Shown here piece after piece: positions 12,800-26,100 of a stretch of DNA of 64,000 nt. The notes beneath the pieces were generated by a model. The model saw only the letters and a list, made by a program, of their open reading frames with translations, was not told where the DNA came from and searched no databases. Source of the stretch: Mycteria americana (taxonomy: Eukaryota; Chordata; Aves; Ciconiiformes; Ciconiidae); contig NC_134365.1 in the NCBI RefSeq assembly GCF_035582795.1, positions 133,823,077-133,887,076 of the forward strand, in the 5' to 3' direction. The number at the start of each line of letters is the position of its first letter. The stretch's first letter is position 1. The position numbers were made by a program, and so were the translations under genes.

Positions 12800-15700
12800 T
12801 TTGTTTTGAGTAAAGATACCCAGGAGAAGAGCCAAGAGGAATAAAAGCTTCTCTAAAATTCACTAAAATATTGTGCTTATTGTGAACTAGGACAGAGCTT
12901 CTAAATTATAAAAAGCCAGGAAAATTGAACTTTTGTTTATGTATGTGGGACACTGTACAAATATCAAGGTTCATTACAAACAGAAACCTGTAAATAGCTT
13001 TTATTTTCTTTTAGTGTTTCTTACTATGTGAGTATAATTTGTGGTAGGTCATTATTCACTTTTTGAAATGCTAGTGCTTTTTGCTTAAGGCACATTTTCT
13101 TTTTAAGGAGGGGTGGGTGGAAGGAAAGGAACAAAGCTGTCAGGAAGACTTATACTAAAGTTGGTATCCAGACCCTTTGTCCTCAGGATTTTAAGCATAA
13201 ACATACTCTGCTATATAAGTAAGTTTTGAGGAGAACCTCACTAACGGCTGCTGTCTCAGATGTTCTACTGTCTTTCTTTTTAAAGAGTTAAGATAATTGC
13301 TCAGGTTGTTAAAGTACTTGGGTGTTGATGGTGTTGAAATCTACTTGTTTTGCCACATGTTTATAGAGGAGATACCTAAATGGAACTCGTAGATTTTTGA
13401 CCTAGAGCAACCAGATGGTGAAAGTTCAATTCAGTATGAGTTTTCAGCTGTTCTGCGGGGGTGGCGATTTGTTACTTCTGCTTGAAATCAAATCCAGTTA
13501 TTTAACTCCATACCCAAGTCCAGATGTTTTGTTGGATTTGGGTGATCCCAAAGGTTGGAGAACGCTGCTGTGATCTTTGAAAAGATGTATTTGTTTATTC
13601 TGAATGAGATCAGTCCTGAAAGTCTCACTTTATTTTCAACTGTTGGCAATATTCCTAGTTGAATCTGGTTACTAAAATAAATACTATCTCATTTTCCTCA
13701 TCAAGATTAGCCACAGCCTGGGTCTCTGAATTGTGAATGGTCAGCCAAGGCAAAATCACTTCAGGTTGGAGACGGTAACATATTTCTCCATTCCAAAAAA
13801 CAGCAGCATTGCACCTCCTTTACTACAGTATGTTTGTCATCAATAATTATATGCAAACTACAGCTCAAACCACATCCCATTGTGGGAGAAGAAAGCTTTA
13901 ATTTTACCCAGCTGTTGTGCTGAAGAGTTGCACGGAAGTGACATGGCTTTGTGTTTTTCCATGAAGACAGCATATCTCTTTTTCACTCTGCTCAGGTTCT
14001 ATATTTATGTAATTCCATTTCTTTGAGTTAAATTACCCTAGCTTTACACCAGAGTAAGTGAGATCAGGAAAAAATGCAATTGATGGGAATTAATAAGAAT
14101 TCTATTTGAGAAAGTTGGGTTTATTACAGAAGATTGCAGTTGCTGTTTTGTTGGTATGAAGTGTTCTTTCTCTTTTATATTTCCATACAGTTCAACTATA
14201 GGAATCAAGTTCTCTAGAGAAGATATAATCATTAGTGCTCTGATGTCAGTAATATGAAGAGTTAAATCTCTTTACTAGAAGTAAATTGGTATTGAGAATT
14301 TTCTTTGATGTGGCAAGTTGATCAAAATCTATTTGAGGAACGAAGTTTTAATTGCACTTTGACAATGGAAAGAAAAGGCCTAAGATATTTAATTCTGCTT
14401 CCTCCCTCCCTCCCTCTCCCCCTTATCCTCTGTCCCCTTTCCTCAGTTATAGGTGAACAAAAACATAGATATGAGCAACAATTTCCCAAGAAAAAGAGGA
14501 AAACCATCTGAATCCATTTTGATTTTGAATGTGACTAATCTGCCTTCTGCCTCAGGAAAGACTGATGGTGTGCTGCTTGGGCTTCTGGTATGGAATCTGT
14601 GAAAGGACACTACGTATTTTAGGTCAGTCTTGAGACCTTGTCCTCAATTGTGCAGTGGGACTCAAGTCTGCCCATGCTTGTCCCATTGCAGGATCAGCAT
14701 TGCAAGTAGCAAGTCTCAAAATTCCTCAGTCTCTTGTTATTATTTATATAAAAAATAAAATTCCAGTTACACAAAATGGTCCTGTTTTTTTCCCTACTCT
14801 TATCTTCTTTAAACTCATGTATGTGACATTTGCACAATCTGTGAAAGGTTCTCAAGATGCTGTTGACAATGCCTTTATTTTTTAACAGTGAGGAAAAGCT
14901 TAAAGTAGCATGATGTTTTGGCTAACATTAGCTAATAGAATTACGAATGAGAGCAATTACAATGACTCGTGTTTTGTCTGAGTCTCCCCCTCCTTTCTAT
15001 ACAAATCTTCTGCCTCATCAGTGCCAGCGGGAGGTGTATAATGAAGCATCTGTGAGTTCCTGTCTAGTAGATGGATGGGAATGGAGCTGTTAATGTTCTT
15101 GTTTTTGCTTGAATGCACAGCTCAATGGGAACCAGAACGTTAGTGGTGGGAACCAGCTATAGAATAACTTGGCTGTTTCCTTATTCCCAGCTAGGGGAGG
15201 GGAAGAAAAAGTTAAGCAAAGGGAAATACGAAAGGATTTCCAGCATTTCGAAATCTTTGCACAATAAAGCCCTTTCATAATTTGTTGCCATTTCCATGAG
15301 TGTCTCTTTTGGGGCATGATGCTTCACAAGTTACTGTAATCCAAGTAGCTCAGAGCATTTAAAGCTCTGTTGGTGAGTCTTAAATCTTCCTAAATTAATC
15401 GGTGAATATGAGGACTGGGGAAGGATGGAATTAAATGTGTGCTTGTATGATATGTTAACTTTCTACAAAGAACAGAGAAGAATATACAAAGTAAATCGTA
15501 TTCAAAATGCTTTAAAACATCTTTGTTATTACTTGGTTAGGTATTCTGCCTGAGTGTATTCCACAAACTTTTAGAGAAAAACAAACAGACCTTGGCAATG
15601 TGAATACCAGTCTGTGTGGGCATTATAAAACGGGCCAACTCTTTTTTAATACAGGCATAAGGCATGTGGTTGCCTCAGGCAGAAAAACAGTATCTTCCAA

Positions 15701-18700
15701 CATGTTCAGTGCCTGTTTTTATGATTGTTTCAGGTTGGTAAAGATGGATGTTGATTTAGCAAAGGGAGCAGAGTTCTTGCGTGGGGTTTGCGGGGTGTGT
15801 GTGTTTCGTTTTTTACTTCAGATTTGCCAACATAGTTCAGACAGGCTTGGGAGGATCAAAGTAGTGTTTATGTCAGTAGTAGAAAGGAAAATTGGGAAAT
15901 ACCAGTCATAGTTGTAGCTGCTCTGTTACACCACTCCTGCAATACAAGCATAGATTTGTTTCTTCCCTTAAAGATAGTCCTTCACTTAGGCATTCTCATA
16001 TCCTAGAGAAAATGACTACCATTGAGTTAGGAAAACAGATTTAGATGCCTGTATTTTTTTTCAGTAATATTTGGCATATGCCACGTTGGCATTTAAGAAC
16101 ATAATTACTTGATAATTTGATTATTTTCACCCCTAGACTCCACCAAGATGTGCTTTCCTCATTCTCCTTTTTGATGCAGTTGTTAGCCGTCCTGTTTCTT
16201 TTTACTGCCTGTAAGAGCAAAGTGAAACTTTTCATGTCCTGTCTGTTTCACTAGCTAATCCTCAAACACAACAGCTTTTAATCTTTATTTGTTTACGTGT
16301 GTGTGTTTAAAAAATCCTGGGTTAAATAAGTATCACTTGACTTAAATGCTTTTTACTTGATTACATCTTCATACTGCATATTTACACTGCTGCTTAAAAA
16401 CATCCCAAATGGTAGACATCAAAACAGAATGCTTTTATCTAGCAGGAAATGACTGCCTAGGAGCACCTGCATACACACATGACAAGGAGATGGTTCCAAA
16501 ATGTGAGCAAGATAGCCCTAACTGAAATCCTTTCCTTATGGCTTCTGTTTTTTTCACAAGTACAGGAGAAAAAAAAAAAAGTTTCATGCTGGTAAGAGTG
16601 CAAGCGATCGTAAGTGCAAGCAACCTTTCAGCTTGGTAACTGGAGTCTGTGCAACCGAGGAAATAGTGTTCTCATTTCAGCATCCTTGGCCATAGCAGCC
16701 GTTAGCAGGTATGTTGGGGCCAGGTTGCAGTGCTCTCTCTTAAAAACATGATCTTTAATCTCTGCAGCATGTGAAAATCGTAGAACTGGAGATCATCAGG
16801 TTGGCCTGTGCAGCCCTCAATGCTGGGATGACAATTCCTGTAGGTAGTGTGTTGGTAGTCTGAGTGAAAGTGGACAGCGTAGCCTCTCCTTTTGCTAGAA
16901 GGAGCATCACCAACCTGGAATAATCCCGTTAGCCCAGGTAAATATGCACAATCTTGTGGCCTTGAATAAAAACACAGTATTTTGCCACAAGTGTTCATTG
17001 CAAAAATCTGGCTTGGACTCAGTGCTCTAACTGTAGAAGGCCCCAGACACAGACTTATTAGCAGAGGTTGTAACTGAAATGTTTTGGAGCATTCTTCGTT
17101 GCATCTGTCGCCTTCAAAGAGAGCTATATCTGCAGTGCAATAAAGAGCAAGATTGATATGGAGGGAATTGTATTTTAGACCTAGAGAAAAGAATGCCCTG
17201 GGAGTTGAAGGCGCTTGCTACTGCTCTGTTCATTAGCCCTGGAAGAAAAATCTCAGTGTGAGCACATTTGCTTCAGAACAAATACGAGCTCCTGCTGCAT
17301 GCATTTTTTTCCCTTTTTTTGTTTTGTAAAGGTTATTTCTGTACCTTCCCATAAATCCCAAGCTCCTTGTAAAGCCAGTTTTATCATAATAAACTGCTAT
17401 TGACAAGGCGTGTTTTGGCTCTTCAGGCGTGCTGGGACACCTGCATAACTTCCTGCTGGACCTTCCAGGATGTAGCATCTCAAAGCAGGGTTGGCTTTTG
17501 CACCTGGATGGCCTGGCAGCTGGCTAGGTCAACCCCATTGCAGAGTGTTTTTGACAGGTACAAAAGCTTCTTGTTTACAAGGAAAACCTTTGATAACAAT
17601 ATCTTAACTACAAAGCAGAAGATGTTTTAGCAGAAAAAAGATGTTTCTAATTGTGCAGCAATCTCCTGTCCTCTTAAGGTTGGACCATTAGCTGATTCTG
17701 GTATTTTTTGACTGCATATGGTTTTTAAATTGGCTGGAACTGACAGCTTTCTCAAGGTCTCTCTGGAAGCAATGTTGGTGTATTGATGCAATTGTGTTGT
17801 TTTCTCCTGTTTCATGTCAGTGAAGTTCATTACTGGCCATGTCTGGTTAAGGACCAAAGTCTGATCTGGACTTTTATCCTGTCTTAAGTGCATGGATTCC
17901 ACCAGAATGCTGCTCTCACGGCCACATTTTCAAGCTGGTGTTACTGGTAGCCATTGGATTGGTGTTGAAAGCTGGAGAAATCAAAGGTGGGCTCAGGATG
18001 TCTCACAGCTGGTTACCAATCTTCTTCATCTAAAAATACCTTTCTGCATGGGAAATGGAGCTACAATGCCGGCACCAGACTAAGCTGTCAGGCTCTCTTG
18101 ACTCCTCCTGGCCTTTTTTTTTGGGTGCAATTTAAAGGTCTAAACCTACCAACTAACATGCAAAGCCAGTCAGTCATGTGGGCTGTGTCCAGCTGTGGCA
18201 GGTAAGCTGGATGCGATGCGCCATCACCAGGCCCAGTTATTGAGGCATGATCTTGTTATCGGTAAGCTTTGCTGGATCTTCTAGAGAGAGGAAGATAAAT
18301 CCCAGGTGACTTGGTACTGTATGCCCAGGAATAGCCGTGCAGCAGCCTGAGCTGTGCTCGGACTCATCACCCAGCGTCTTTGTGCCCACCATAAAACGGC
18401 AGTGGGAGCAATGGGACAGCTTGGTCAGGTAACTTCTCTTTTTGTTTATGGTATGAATATAAACATGCACAAGACTCAAGAATGTAATTTGATAGAGACT
18501 AAAGCTAAAGGATGTGCTTTACGTGTAGTCTGAGTGCCCAGATCTTGTTCAGCAATACTAACCCGAAGTTCGTAAGACAGCCCCATGAAGTAACAAGATG
18601 GGTCACTTGCTACACGCTTTTTGGCAGAGAGGGCAGATGCTGTGTCGGGAAGGCTGTTGCTGCTGTCCTTACCACTTGGGTTCATCACTCCTTGTACTCG

Positions 18701-19000
18701 AGGAAGGTGGCCTGCAGCCCTGAGACCGCTGTGCAGTCGAGTGCTGGAGCGCTGCGTGTGGGCACCTCGTCTTGCCTCAGGGGCTTGCTCAGCATGCATC
18801 TCGGCACAGGGAGTAGCGAGATCAGCAGCGGCATTCCTGGATATAAGAATAACCTCAAGAGGAGAACCTAATTTCTTCCTTCTTTGGCCATTATGGTGTG
18901 AAGGCTACAGAACCATACCACCTCCCGTACCGGAATCTTTCAAAATCTGGTGTTATGTGTCCCACTGCATCTGAATCTCCCAACACCGAGTCTTAACCTG
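12800..19000. other. Intergenic, AT-rich, no gene recognised
   Basis: This lies downstream of APOO and is convergent with SAT1. It contains a TCCC-repeat tract at about 14399-14422 and scattered short open frames of chance length. None has a recognisable motif or a convincing acceptor/donor pair, and I see no RNA gene. Confidence 0.6.
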
Positions 19001-22000
19001 AAGTACCGTCACTCAACTCCAGGGCGCAGCACCTGTGCCTTTGAAGAAGTAATCTGTTTCTTTGAACTGAAATTGAGCCACATCCAGCACTTGGCTGGGA
19101 GTGCTGAGGCCCCCTGAGCTCCGCAGACAGCCGGCTCGAGAGGCAGAGGAGGAAGGAAGGACGCCCCGCGCAGAGGCGTGCGGTGGTGCTCCCTCTGTGT
19201 CAGCTCATGGCTTTACCTGAGGGGCGTAGAAAAGCGCGCTCATTTTCCCAGCGATGGGAGGAACGCTGAAGCATGAAGCCAGAAGACTCTTCGTGGCTGT
19301 ATGCACGCACCAGCTAAGGCTCATAGGCAGGCAGCTGCGGTGGCAGCTCTTTTACTTTCTTTTTTTGTTGTTAAAAATTGTGTACAGGAACCAGCAGAGT
19401 TAGTTTATCAACCTACAGTGAAAGAAAAAGGAGTCTTCCCTTCCCCCCCTCCCCTGCCCTAGATTAAGTTCACGAACGTCCTCTCTGTAAATTTAGCAAG
19501 CTTCAGACTCACTTCCTTTTGTAAGGAGACCTGAAAGAGCCATTTCCTGATTCGTACAGCGCTCTTGTATGCGCCCACTAAGTGCTCATTCATGCCGTGA
19601 ATCATAAAGGTAACCTCCGTTCAAAGCACTGCCCTGATGCTTTGGCGCTGGTGTACCAAAAAGTTTTGTTATTCAACGCAGCGTGCCGAAGTCATCTTTG
19701 CATTTACTGGGGAGCCGCGCCAGTGGGTTTTTTGACCTTCTAGCTTAAAAGCATCATTTACAAACTGCCTGAACTAAAACGGGCTGGTAAAAGCACCAAA
19801 GCCAGCCCAGAGGAATATGTTTACTGTTGTGTGCCAGGCTTTGACACATTTTCCATATCCTGCCAGAGATGAGGAATGGCATCAGGAGCTGCAAGTGAGT
19901 CAGCCTCGGCCACTGGCGTGGTGCCACGCACGGTGCTTACGCAGCAGCCTCGCTGGCGAGCCCGGGCAGGCTCGGGGCTCGGCGCAACCCTTCGTACACT
20001 AAACTGAATGAAGATGCTGAAGAAAACTCGGCCGCTACCAGCAGCAAAGGACTTATTTTCCTGTCTGTGGTTCGGTGGGAGATCAATGAGGCACAGTCTG
20101 TTGTGTTTCTCTCTTCTGTGCTCGCCTCCAGGTTCATCTGATAATAAGAAAGATGAGCTGTTTCTGGCTGATGGAAGAAGGAAATGTGCATCTGCTCGGC
20201 TCTTCCCCACCTCTGCCAAAAGAGAGCGTGAGCCAATTCATACATAATATTGGAGTCCTCTGCCATTTAGCAGCTTTTGCACAGCATCCAACTGTACAAG
20301 GACATGTCTCTCGGGCCAAACAACCTTTGGCTGTACTTTTGCCTTGATGGAGTTAAGATCAGGACGATCTATCCTCATACAAGAGAGCAAAATACACAGA
20401 TGCTAAAATCAGCAACCGTGTTTTGACCAAGAAGAAAACAGTAAAGGGGAAGGAAGAAGTCTTAGCTTGTGGAAAAAAGAGGTAATTCAATGTAAATGTG
20501 AGCACATCCTCTTTTACTACCACGACCCTTCTCAAACTCTTTAAGAAGCCAGATATTTACTGGTTGCTTTTTAGCTTTTCTTTTTTTTTTTTAAACATTA
20601 TTTTCCTATTTGTAGATGAGGTTAGCCGGCTAAGGAGACTCTCTTGTTTGAGGAATGTTAGAGGAGTGGTGGTGTAAGAACACCCTCAGCCCTGGGCTAG
20701 CCAGTGACTCACACCCAAAAGTAACAGAACTATGGGAGCAAAAAACCCAAGTGATTTTAGGTTCCTGGTGGGTAAGGTGGCTAAGGTGTAACATAGATGT
20801 GCAGAACTTGTTACATACCTCAGGCCACAAGTTTCTGAGCTAAGAACATGCTGTGCTTGGAGCCTGATTTTTGTCCTGAAAGGCTACAGGGTTAACTACC
20901 ATGAATAAACTCATAGCCATCAATCGTAAGTAAACTGCCATAAATAAAATCATAACCATTAAGGAGGTGTGAAGTGGTAATTTTCATGGGTAATCCTGTG
21001 GGATTTCCCGTATGTTTGTATCTTCCTTGCGGAGTGAAAGGCATGAGGGGAACCATTTTATTTGCACATGAGTTCTCCCCTCTTCCCCTGCAGCTGAAAA
21101 ACTGCTCTGCTTGTGGGAAGGCTGAGGAGCATCGTGTGAACCACCCGGCTCACCTGCCAGCCCTGGAGGGATGCTCCTGGAGCACGGGAGAGCTCAACAC
21201 CGTCCCTCCCAACTGGAAAAGAGGGACCCTTTCTGCCCACGTCTGTGGGAACTCAACCCTGGGGTCCCTAGGCAGAAGATCCTGTAACACTTCTATACTT
21301 GATTGTTGACTTAATTCTCTGCACCAACTTGTTTTCTCCTGCCTTTCTCCTCTTGCGGCGTTTGTGACCTCTCTCTCTGGTGGACTTTCCTGGCTTTGCC
21401 TGGAGCACCACCCTGGCCCAGGGGCCCTGCTCATGTCTTGCCAACATTTTTCTCTTGCCTTGATAATTTTCTTGAGGAATTCTGACACCTTATCGCCCCT
21501 GCTTTCAAGGTTTCTCATTTATGGATTCCTTTAGCTCCTTCTCATGCATGGTTACCACTAGCAGCTTTTATTACTGATTTTTGAGATGGTGTTTCCTTGA
21601 AACCTGGTCAATTATTATTTTGACAGCTGGAGAACAATAAGTTAACTCTTTTTTTTTATATATATATATATAATTTATTTTAAAGGTCAAGGTTTTGAGC
21701 CAGGTTAATTTTTAGCAGTGACGGCTGTGTTGGCCCCATGGCCTCATCTGACCCAGCACTGGGGGCCTCGGCTCTATGCCGCTTGTCTGGAGGACTCCTG
21801 GTGGCCCCTGAGCTGTTATTCCTAAACACATGGTGCACGGGGCCATGGCATGTTGCCCAGTGCCGACGTGGGTGCCTGCAGGTTGTCTCCCCATGCTGGC
21901 ACAGCAGCAGCCTCTACTCCCGTGTGGGACACACTGCAGATCCGGGCGGCTGTCCCTAAAAGCCTGGCAACGGCAGCTTTGCAGGGCTTTTGGCACCCTG

Positions 22001-25000
22001 CAGCCAAAACGATCTGAAAGGGTGTTACAGCATGCCTTGCATAAAAGGGATGTGTTTGAAGGATATCAGTATTTATTTATGAAGAGATTGGCATTGCATT
22101 TGTTTTTCTAATGCTCAGTTTCCTGCTTGTGTGAAGGCAGTTATGGGGGACATGGTGGTACCTGTGGGCAGGTAAGCGCCTCGGACCTGACCTTCCCTCT
22201 GTGCTGAGTGCGGGGATGAGGGTGATGAAAAACCAGAGGAAAAAAAGAAACATCAGAACAAGGGAGAGCAAAAGTGTGCGATGTTATCGGAAAGGATGCA
22301 GTGAAAGCATGCAAAGAAACTATGGTAGATTTTTTGTATGCGTGCTCTCCATTGACTTTCTACCCCCACTAGTAAGGACTGCTTTCCTAGCTCTCCTTTC
22401 TCCCCTTTCCTATTCCCAGCTCAGCAGTACAGTTGGAGAGGGAACAGTTGGGTTGGAAGCTTTTGCCTTCCTCCCCAGGTGAAAGCTTAAGCGCTATTTT
22501 TGTGGGCGATTTCCAGCCGTGTAAGAGGAAAACTTCTTAATTCTCCAGGATGCGCAGGGCTGGCGATGGGCAGGCGCCCAGCAACGCAGCCCTCCCAGCC
22601 CTGATCTCACTCAAAGTACTGCAGTAGCCCCGTAAGTCTTGTTATAATCACTTTTTCCTAATGTACCCTTGTAGCTGCAAGGGGTCTTTACGTTATTTGT
22701 TTTGTGGTAGGGTATAGTGGAGGCTGAGTGCTAATTTGTGTGCAGAGGAGAAACCCTGCCTGCTAAGAAATCTAGGAGAGTTTTTCTTCCCTTCTTAGGT
22801 GGGATTTAGTTTTTACTAGAAATAGCAATTCTTCAGCAGTATGTTGATAACAAGTATGAGAATTAGATCGAGTTTTAACTGTTGAAAAGGAATGCTCAAA
22901 GACATATTTCATGCTGGCTTTTCTTTTGATTGTTCTCGGTAATATATTCTGTAAACATTTTGACATTTAAACATTTTGACTTCAGGAGAAGGAAATTAAT
23001 ATGGAATCTTCAAAAAATTCTTAGAGAACAACTTACTTGTAGTAAGGTGTACAGAAGAGCTGCTTGCTTCTCCTGGGATGGAGATTTAGCTATCGATTTA
23101 TTAATCTGATCTATTTAATTTGTCCTAAAAACAAAAAGGAAGAGATAAGCAAAATTGTGCTTACAGCAAAGAAGAAATTATCTGGGCCTCTCCAAGCATG
23201 CCTGTGCAATTACAATGCCCTAATTCTCTTTACAGATTAACAGGCTTGAGCCATCAATTATCTTACTGAAAACAAAAGTAGACACCCTGAAGTAATATAT
23301 CGTATGATAATCCCAGTCCAGCAGTGGTTTTGGATTGATAAATGTTATTAAAGACTTCGCTGAAAAGTGTGCCAGATGATTTTCCAGGTGCATGCTTGAA
23401 GGTTACATCTGGGTCTCATAACCTTTTAGCAGCCACAGCTGAGGTGAGGATTTCCTGCTGAACGCCGAGTCGCCTGGGCGTTGTTCATGTTCAGATGAGT
23501 CAGTGACATGACGGGTTGTCAAAGGGCAGGAAAGGACAGATAAAACCGAGTGTTGCGGAGCCTCTGACTAAAAAGAAACTGGCATATGTCAGATGCCTGA
23601 CCAGTATTTTTAGGGATCACTTGGAGGAAGCCAGTATTGCAGGCAGTGCTGGCGGGAACCCCCAGCGTCGGGCTGGGCCGAGGCCTCTCGCAAGGTGACA
23701 GCCCAAGCGAGGTGGTCCTGAGGCGATGCTGACACCCTGTGCTCCGCACGTCAGGGCAACACAGGCAACCCAGGGGCTCGCTGCAGGGCCCCTTGCCCTT
23801 CTTCCAAAATGAAAGGCAAGAATAAAAGCCCAAATGGCATCCAGCCACCCCCTGCCCTCCAGGAAAGGAGGGGAGATGGGCTCGCTGTAAGCAAACAGGA
23901 TTGCTCCGGAGATGTGGCTTAGGCCATTAGTCATCCCCGCCATGGGGCTCGGTGGGATGTGGGCTCTCCTCCCGTGCCAAAAAGCCCTGTAACACCTCCA
24001 GGGAGACAGCCAGCTGGTACTGGCTGGGGCTGGGGTGCTCTGGGGCTGCTGGTCCTCGCTGTGGGGACCACCTCCTTGCCCCGCTGGGACGTGGCTGGGG
24101 ACATGCTGGGGCTGCCGGGTGGACCCTGTCTTTCTCGGCTGGGCAAAGGATACACAAGACGTGGCACTTGGTTGCAATGGGCAGCAATTCCCCAAACAGA
24201 GGACGTAGTTACAGCACTTGTTACTGGTGGTTGTAAAAGTCTCTTATTTAATGCTCTAATAGTACAGTTGCTTGTCTCAAGAATAAAACACTTAAGACTA
24301 AATTACTTTATGCATAAATGCAGCATTTACTGTCTCCAGCACGCTTTCTGTAGGCTTCCATGCGATATGGTCATTAGAAGTTCACCGTTACTCCTTTAAT
24401 GGAAATAACACCAAAAATGCATCATGACCAGGTGCAACTTATGCATTATTTATGTGTGTTATCACTCAGGTACTGTATTTGCTGAGAATTAAGTAAAATT
24501 CTACTATATTTCTGCGGGAAAAGCCTTTTAACTACAGCTTTAACAAAGCAAAAGAGGAGGAACTCAGGTGCATGTGCTCACTCACACATTATACGAGTCA
24601 CACATAACTATGAGGCTCTGTGATTTAATAAACTTCATTGAAGAAAAGGGTATTTAGTTAATGGCGGCAGCCCTGCTGCATGTCCATGGAGGTCATTGGC
24701 GGGTGTCGCAGTGAGGGCTGATTCAAGGGCAGCCCTCAACATGCTCCTGGCCATACTCGCCTGGCCCCGGGGACACCCCGATGCTCTCCCAAAACGCGGG
24801 TGCCCAGGCCCCAGCTGCCTGGCTGAGGCGGCAGCTGAGTTTGCAGGGGTTTGATAAAAGAGGCTTTCTGGAAAAAATATTTACCTTTCATGCCAGCTGT
24901 GTTGCAGAAAGCTGTTTTTGGGAACACCCGCTGTTTCGCCGCAGGGGGCTGTAGTTCTTTGCTTATAAAACTCTGTGTATGTTTTACCAAGTGTGCCGGG

Positions 25001-26100
25001 CAGCAGCCTGTGAGGCACATACCCATGGCCCGATAAGACTCCCTTTGCCTATCACATTCAAGTCCAAAAATCTCTTCAGACAAGACACTTCTTTGCCTGA
25101 AGGAGAAGTGTGAGCTTCCTCTCCTCCATGATGTAAAATGGCTGCCGAGGGGGCCCAGCAGCAGAGTGGACCCGCTGCCGGCCCTCCCCTGCCCTCCACG
25201 TGCCCGGGCCTCCCCGCTGGCCAGCCAGGTGCCCAAGCACCTGAGGAGGGACAAACCCATGTCTGGTCCCCGCATCTTCCTGCATTTATCTCAGCAGGTT
25301 TCTCCTCCGTTGTGCTCCTGCCGCAGCCCAGGGCGAGCCCACGGCCGCTCCGGCTTTCACATCCCAGCAGATGCTAAATCTCGGCTGCCACAGCTCAGCC
25401 CCGCTGCAGAGAAGCTGGCTGGGACATATCTGGGCTCTTTCCAAATACTGTTTGCTATGTCATGAGATTGCTGGGGCTCAGCCTCACTAGGAAGGGACAT
25501 TGTTTTGGCTTTGACCGGCACTCGCGTGGTGTGTCAGCAGGCACTGAGCCCGCAGGAGATGCTCTCCACGCTGCAGCCGGGCAGGTTTTGCTGGCTGCAG
25601 TAGCACCAGGGACGACGCTATGACACTCTGACACTTGGAGTTGTCTGTGATCATTTCTCCAGGCAGCCGGCTCTCCCGTGGAGTACTCGGCGGGACCTTC
25701 AGCGCAGGGCAAGTGCTTGTGCACCAAGGGGTTGAGGGCTCAGCCAAGGGGTTGAGCGCTTCCAGGTGCTCACAGCCACCTCCGTGCCCCTCCACCCTGC
25801 GCCAGCTCCCACAGGAGCTGCTCTGAAACACGTACCGCAGCACTAGCGATGGGTTTGGGGGACACACGGGTAAACAGGAGCTGCGTAAAGTAAGACCACC
25901 ACGGCTGAACTTAGAAAAGATCATGAAACAGAAGGACCAGCCGCAAGTGCCACTGTCCCCGTAAGGCTGGGGCTATGAAGCACGGGGCAGCCCAGGCAGC
26001 TGAGGAGCTGGGGCTGCACCCCAGCAGGCGGAGAGGGCTGGCCCAGCACAGCCCACGGCATACTTGGGTTTCTAACCCTTTCGTTGCAAGTTGCACATGG
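19000..26100. other. Intergenic GC-richer block, no gene recognised
   Basis: Base composition rises in patches (about 19.0-20.0, 23.6-24.2 and 24.7-26.0 kb). This produces long open frames on several strands at once, including 192, 179 and 145 codons. They are proline-, arginine- and serine-rich, overlap in several frames and lack domain motifs, as expected from stop-poor GC-rich DNA. A TA run sits at 21658-21672. AP-1-type TGAGTCA words occur at 19896-19902 and 23496-23502. Confidence 0.55.

Noticed and set aside
19894-19904. AP-1/CNC-Maf type motif TGAGTCAGC in the intergenic region
   Set aside because: It fits the consensus, and SAT1 is stress-inducible, but a single short motif 13 kb downstream of SAT1 has no evidential weight.
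23617-24195. 192-codon ORF on the - strand
   Set aside because: It lies in a GC-rich patch where several frames on both strands are open together. The product is Pro/Ser/Arg/Gly-rich with no motif or splice context.
24736-25275. 179-codon ORF on the - strand
   Set aside because: Same GC-rich artefact, overlapped by 71-, 69-, 79- and 99-codon frames on both strands; no recognisable domain.
25487-25924. 145-codon ORF on the - strand
   Set aside because: Composition-driven open frame in the same GC-rich block; no homology pattern or promoter.
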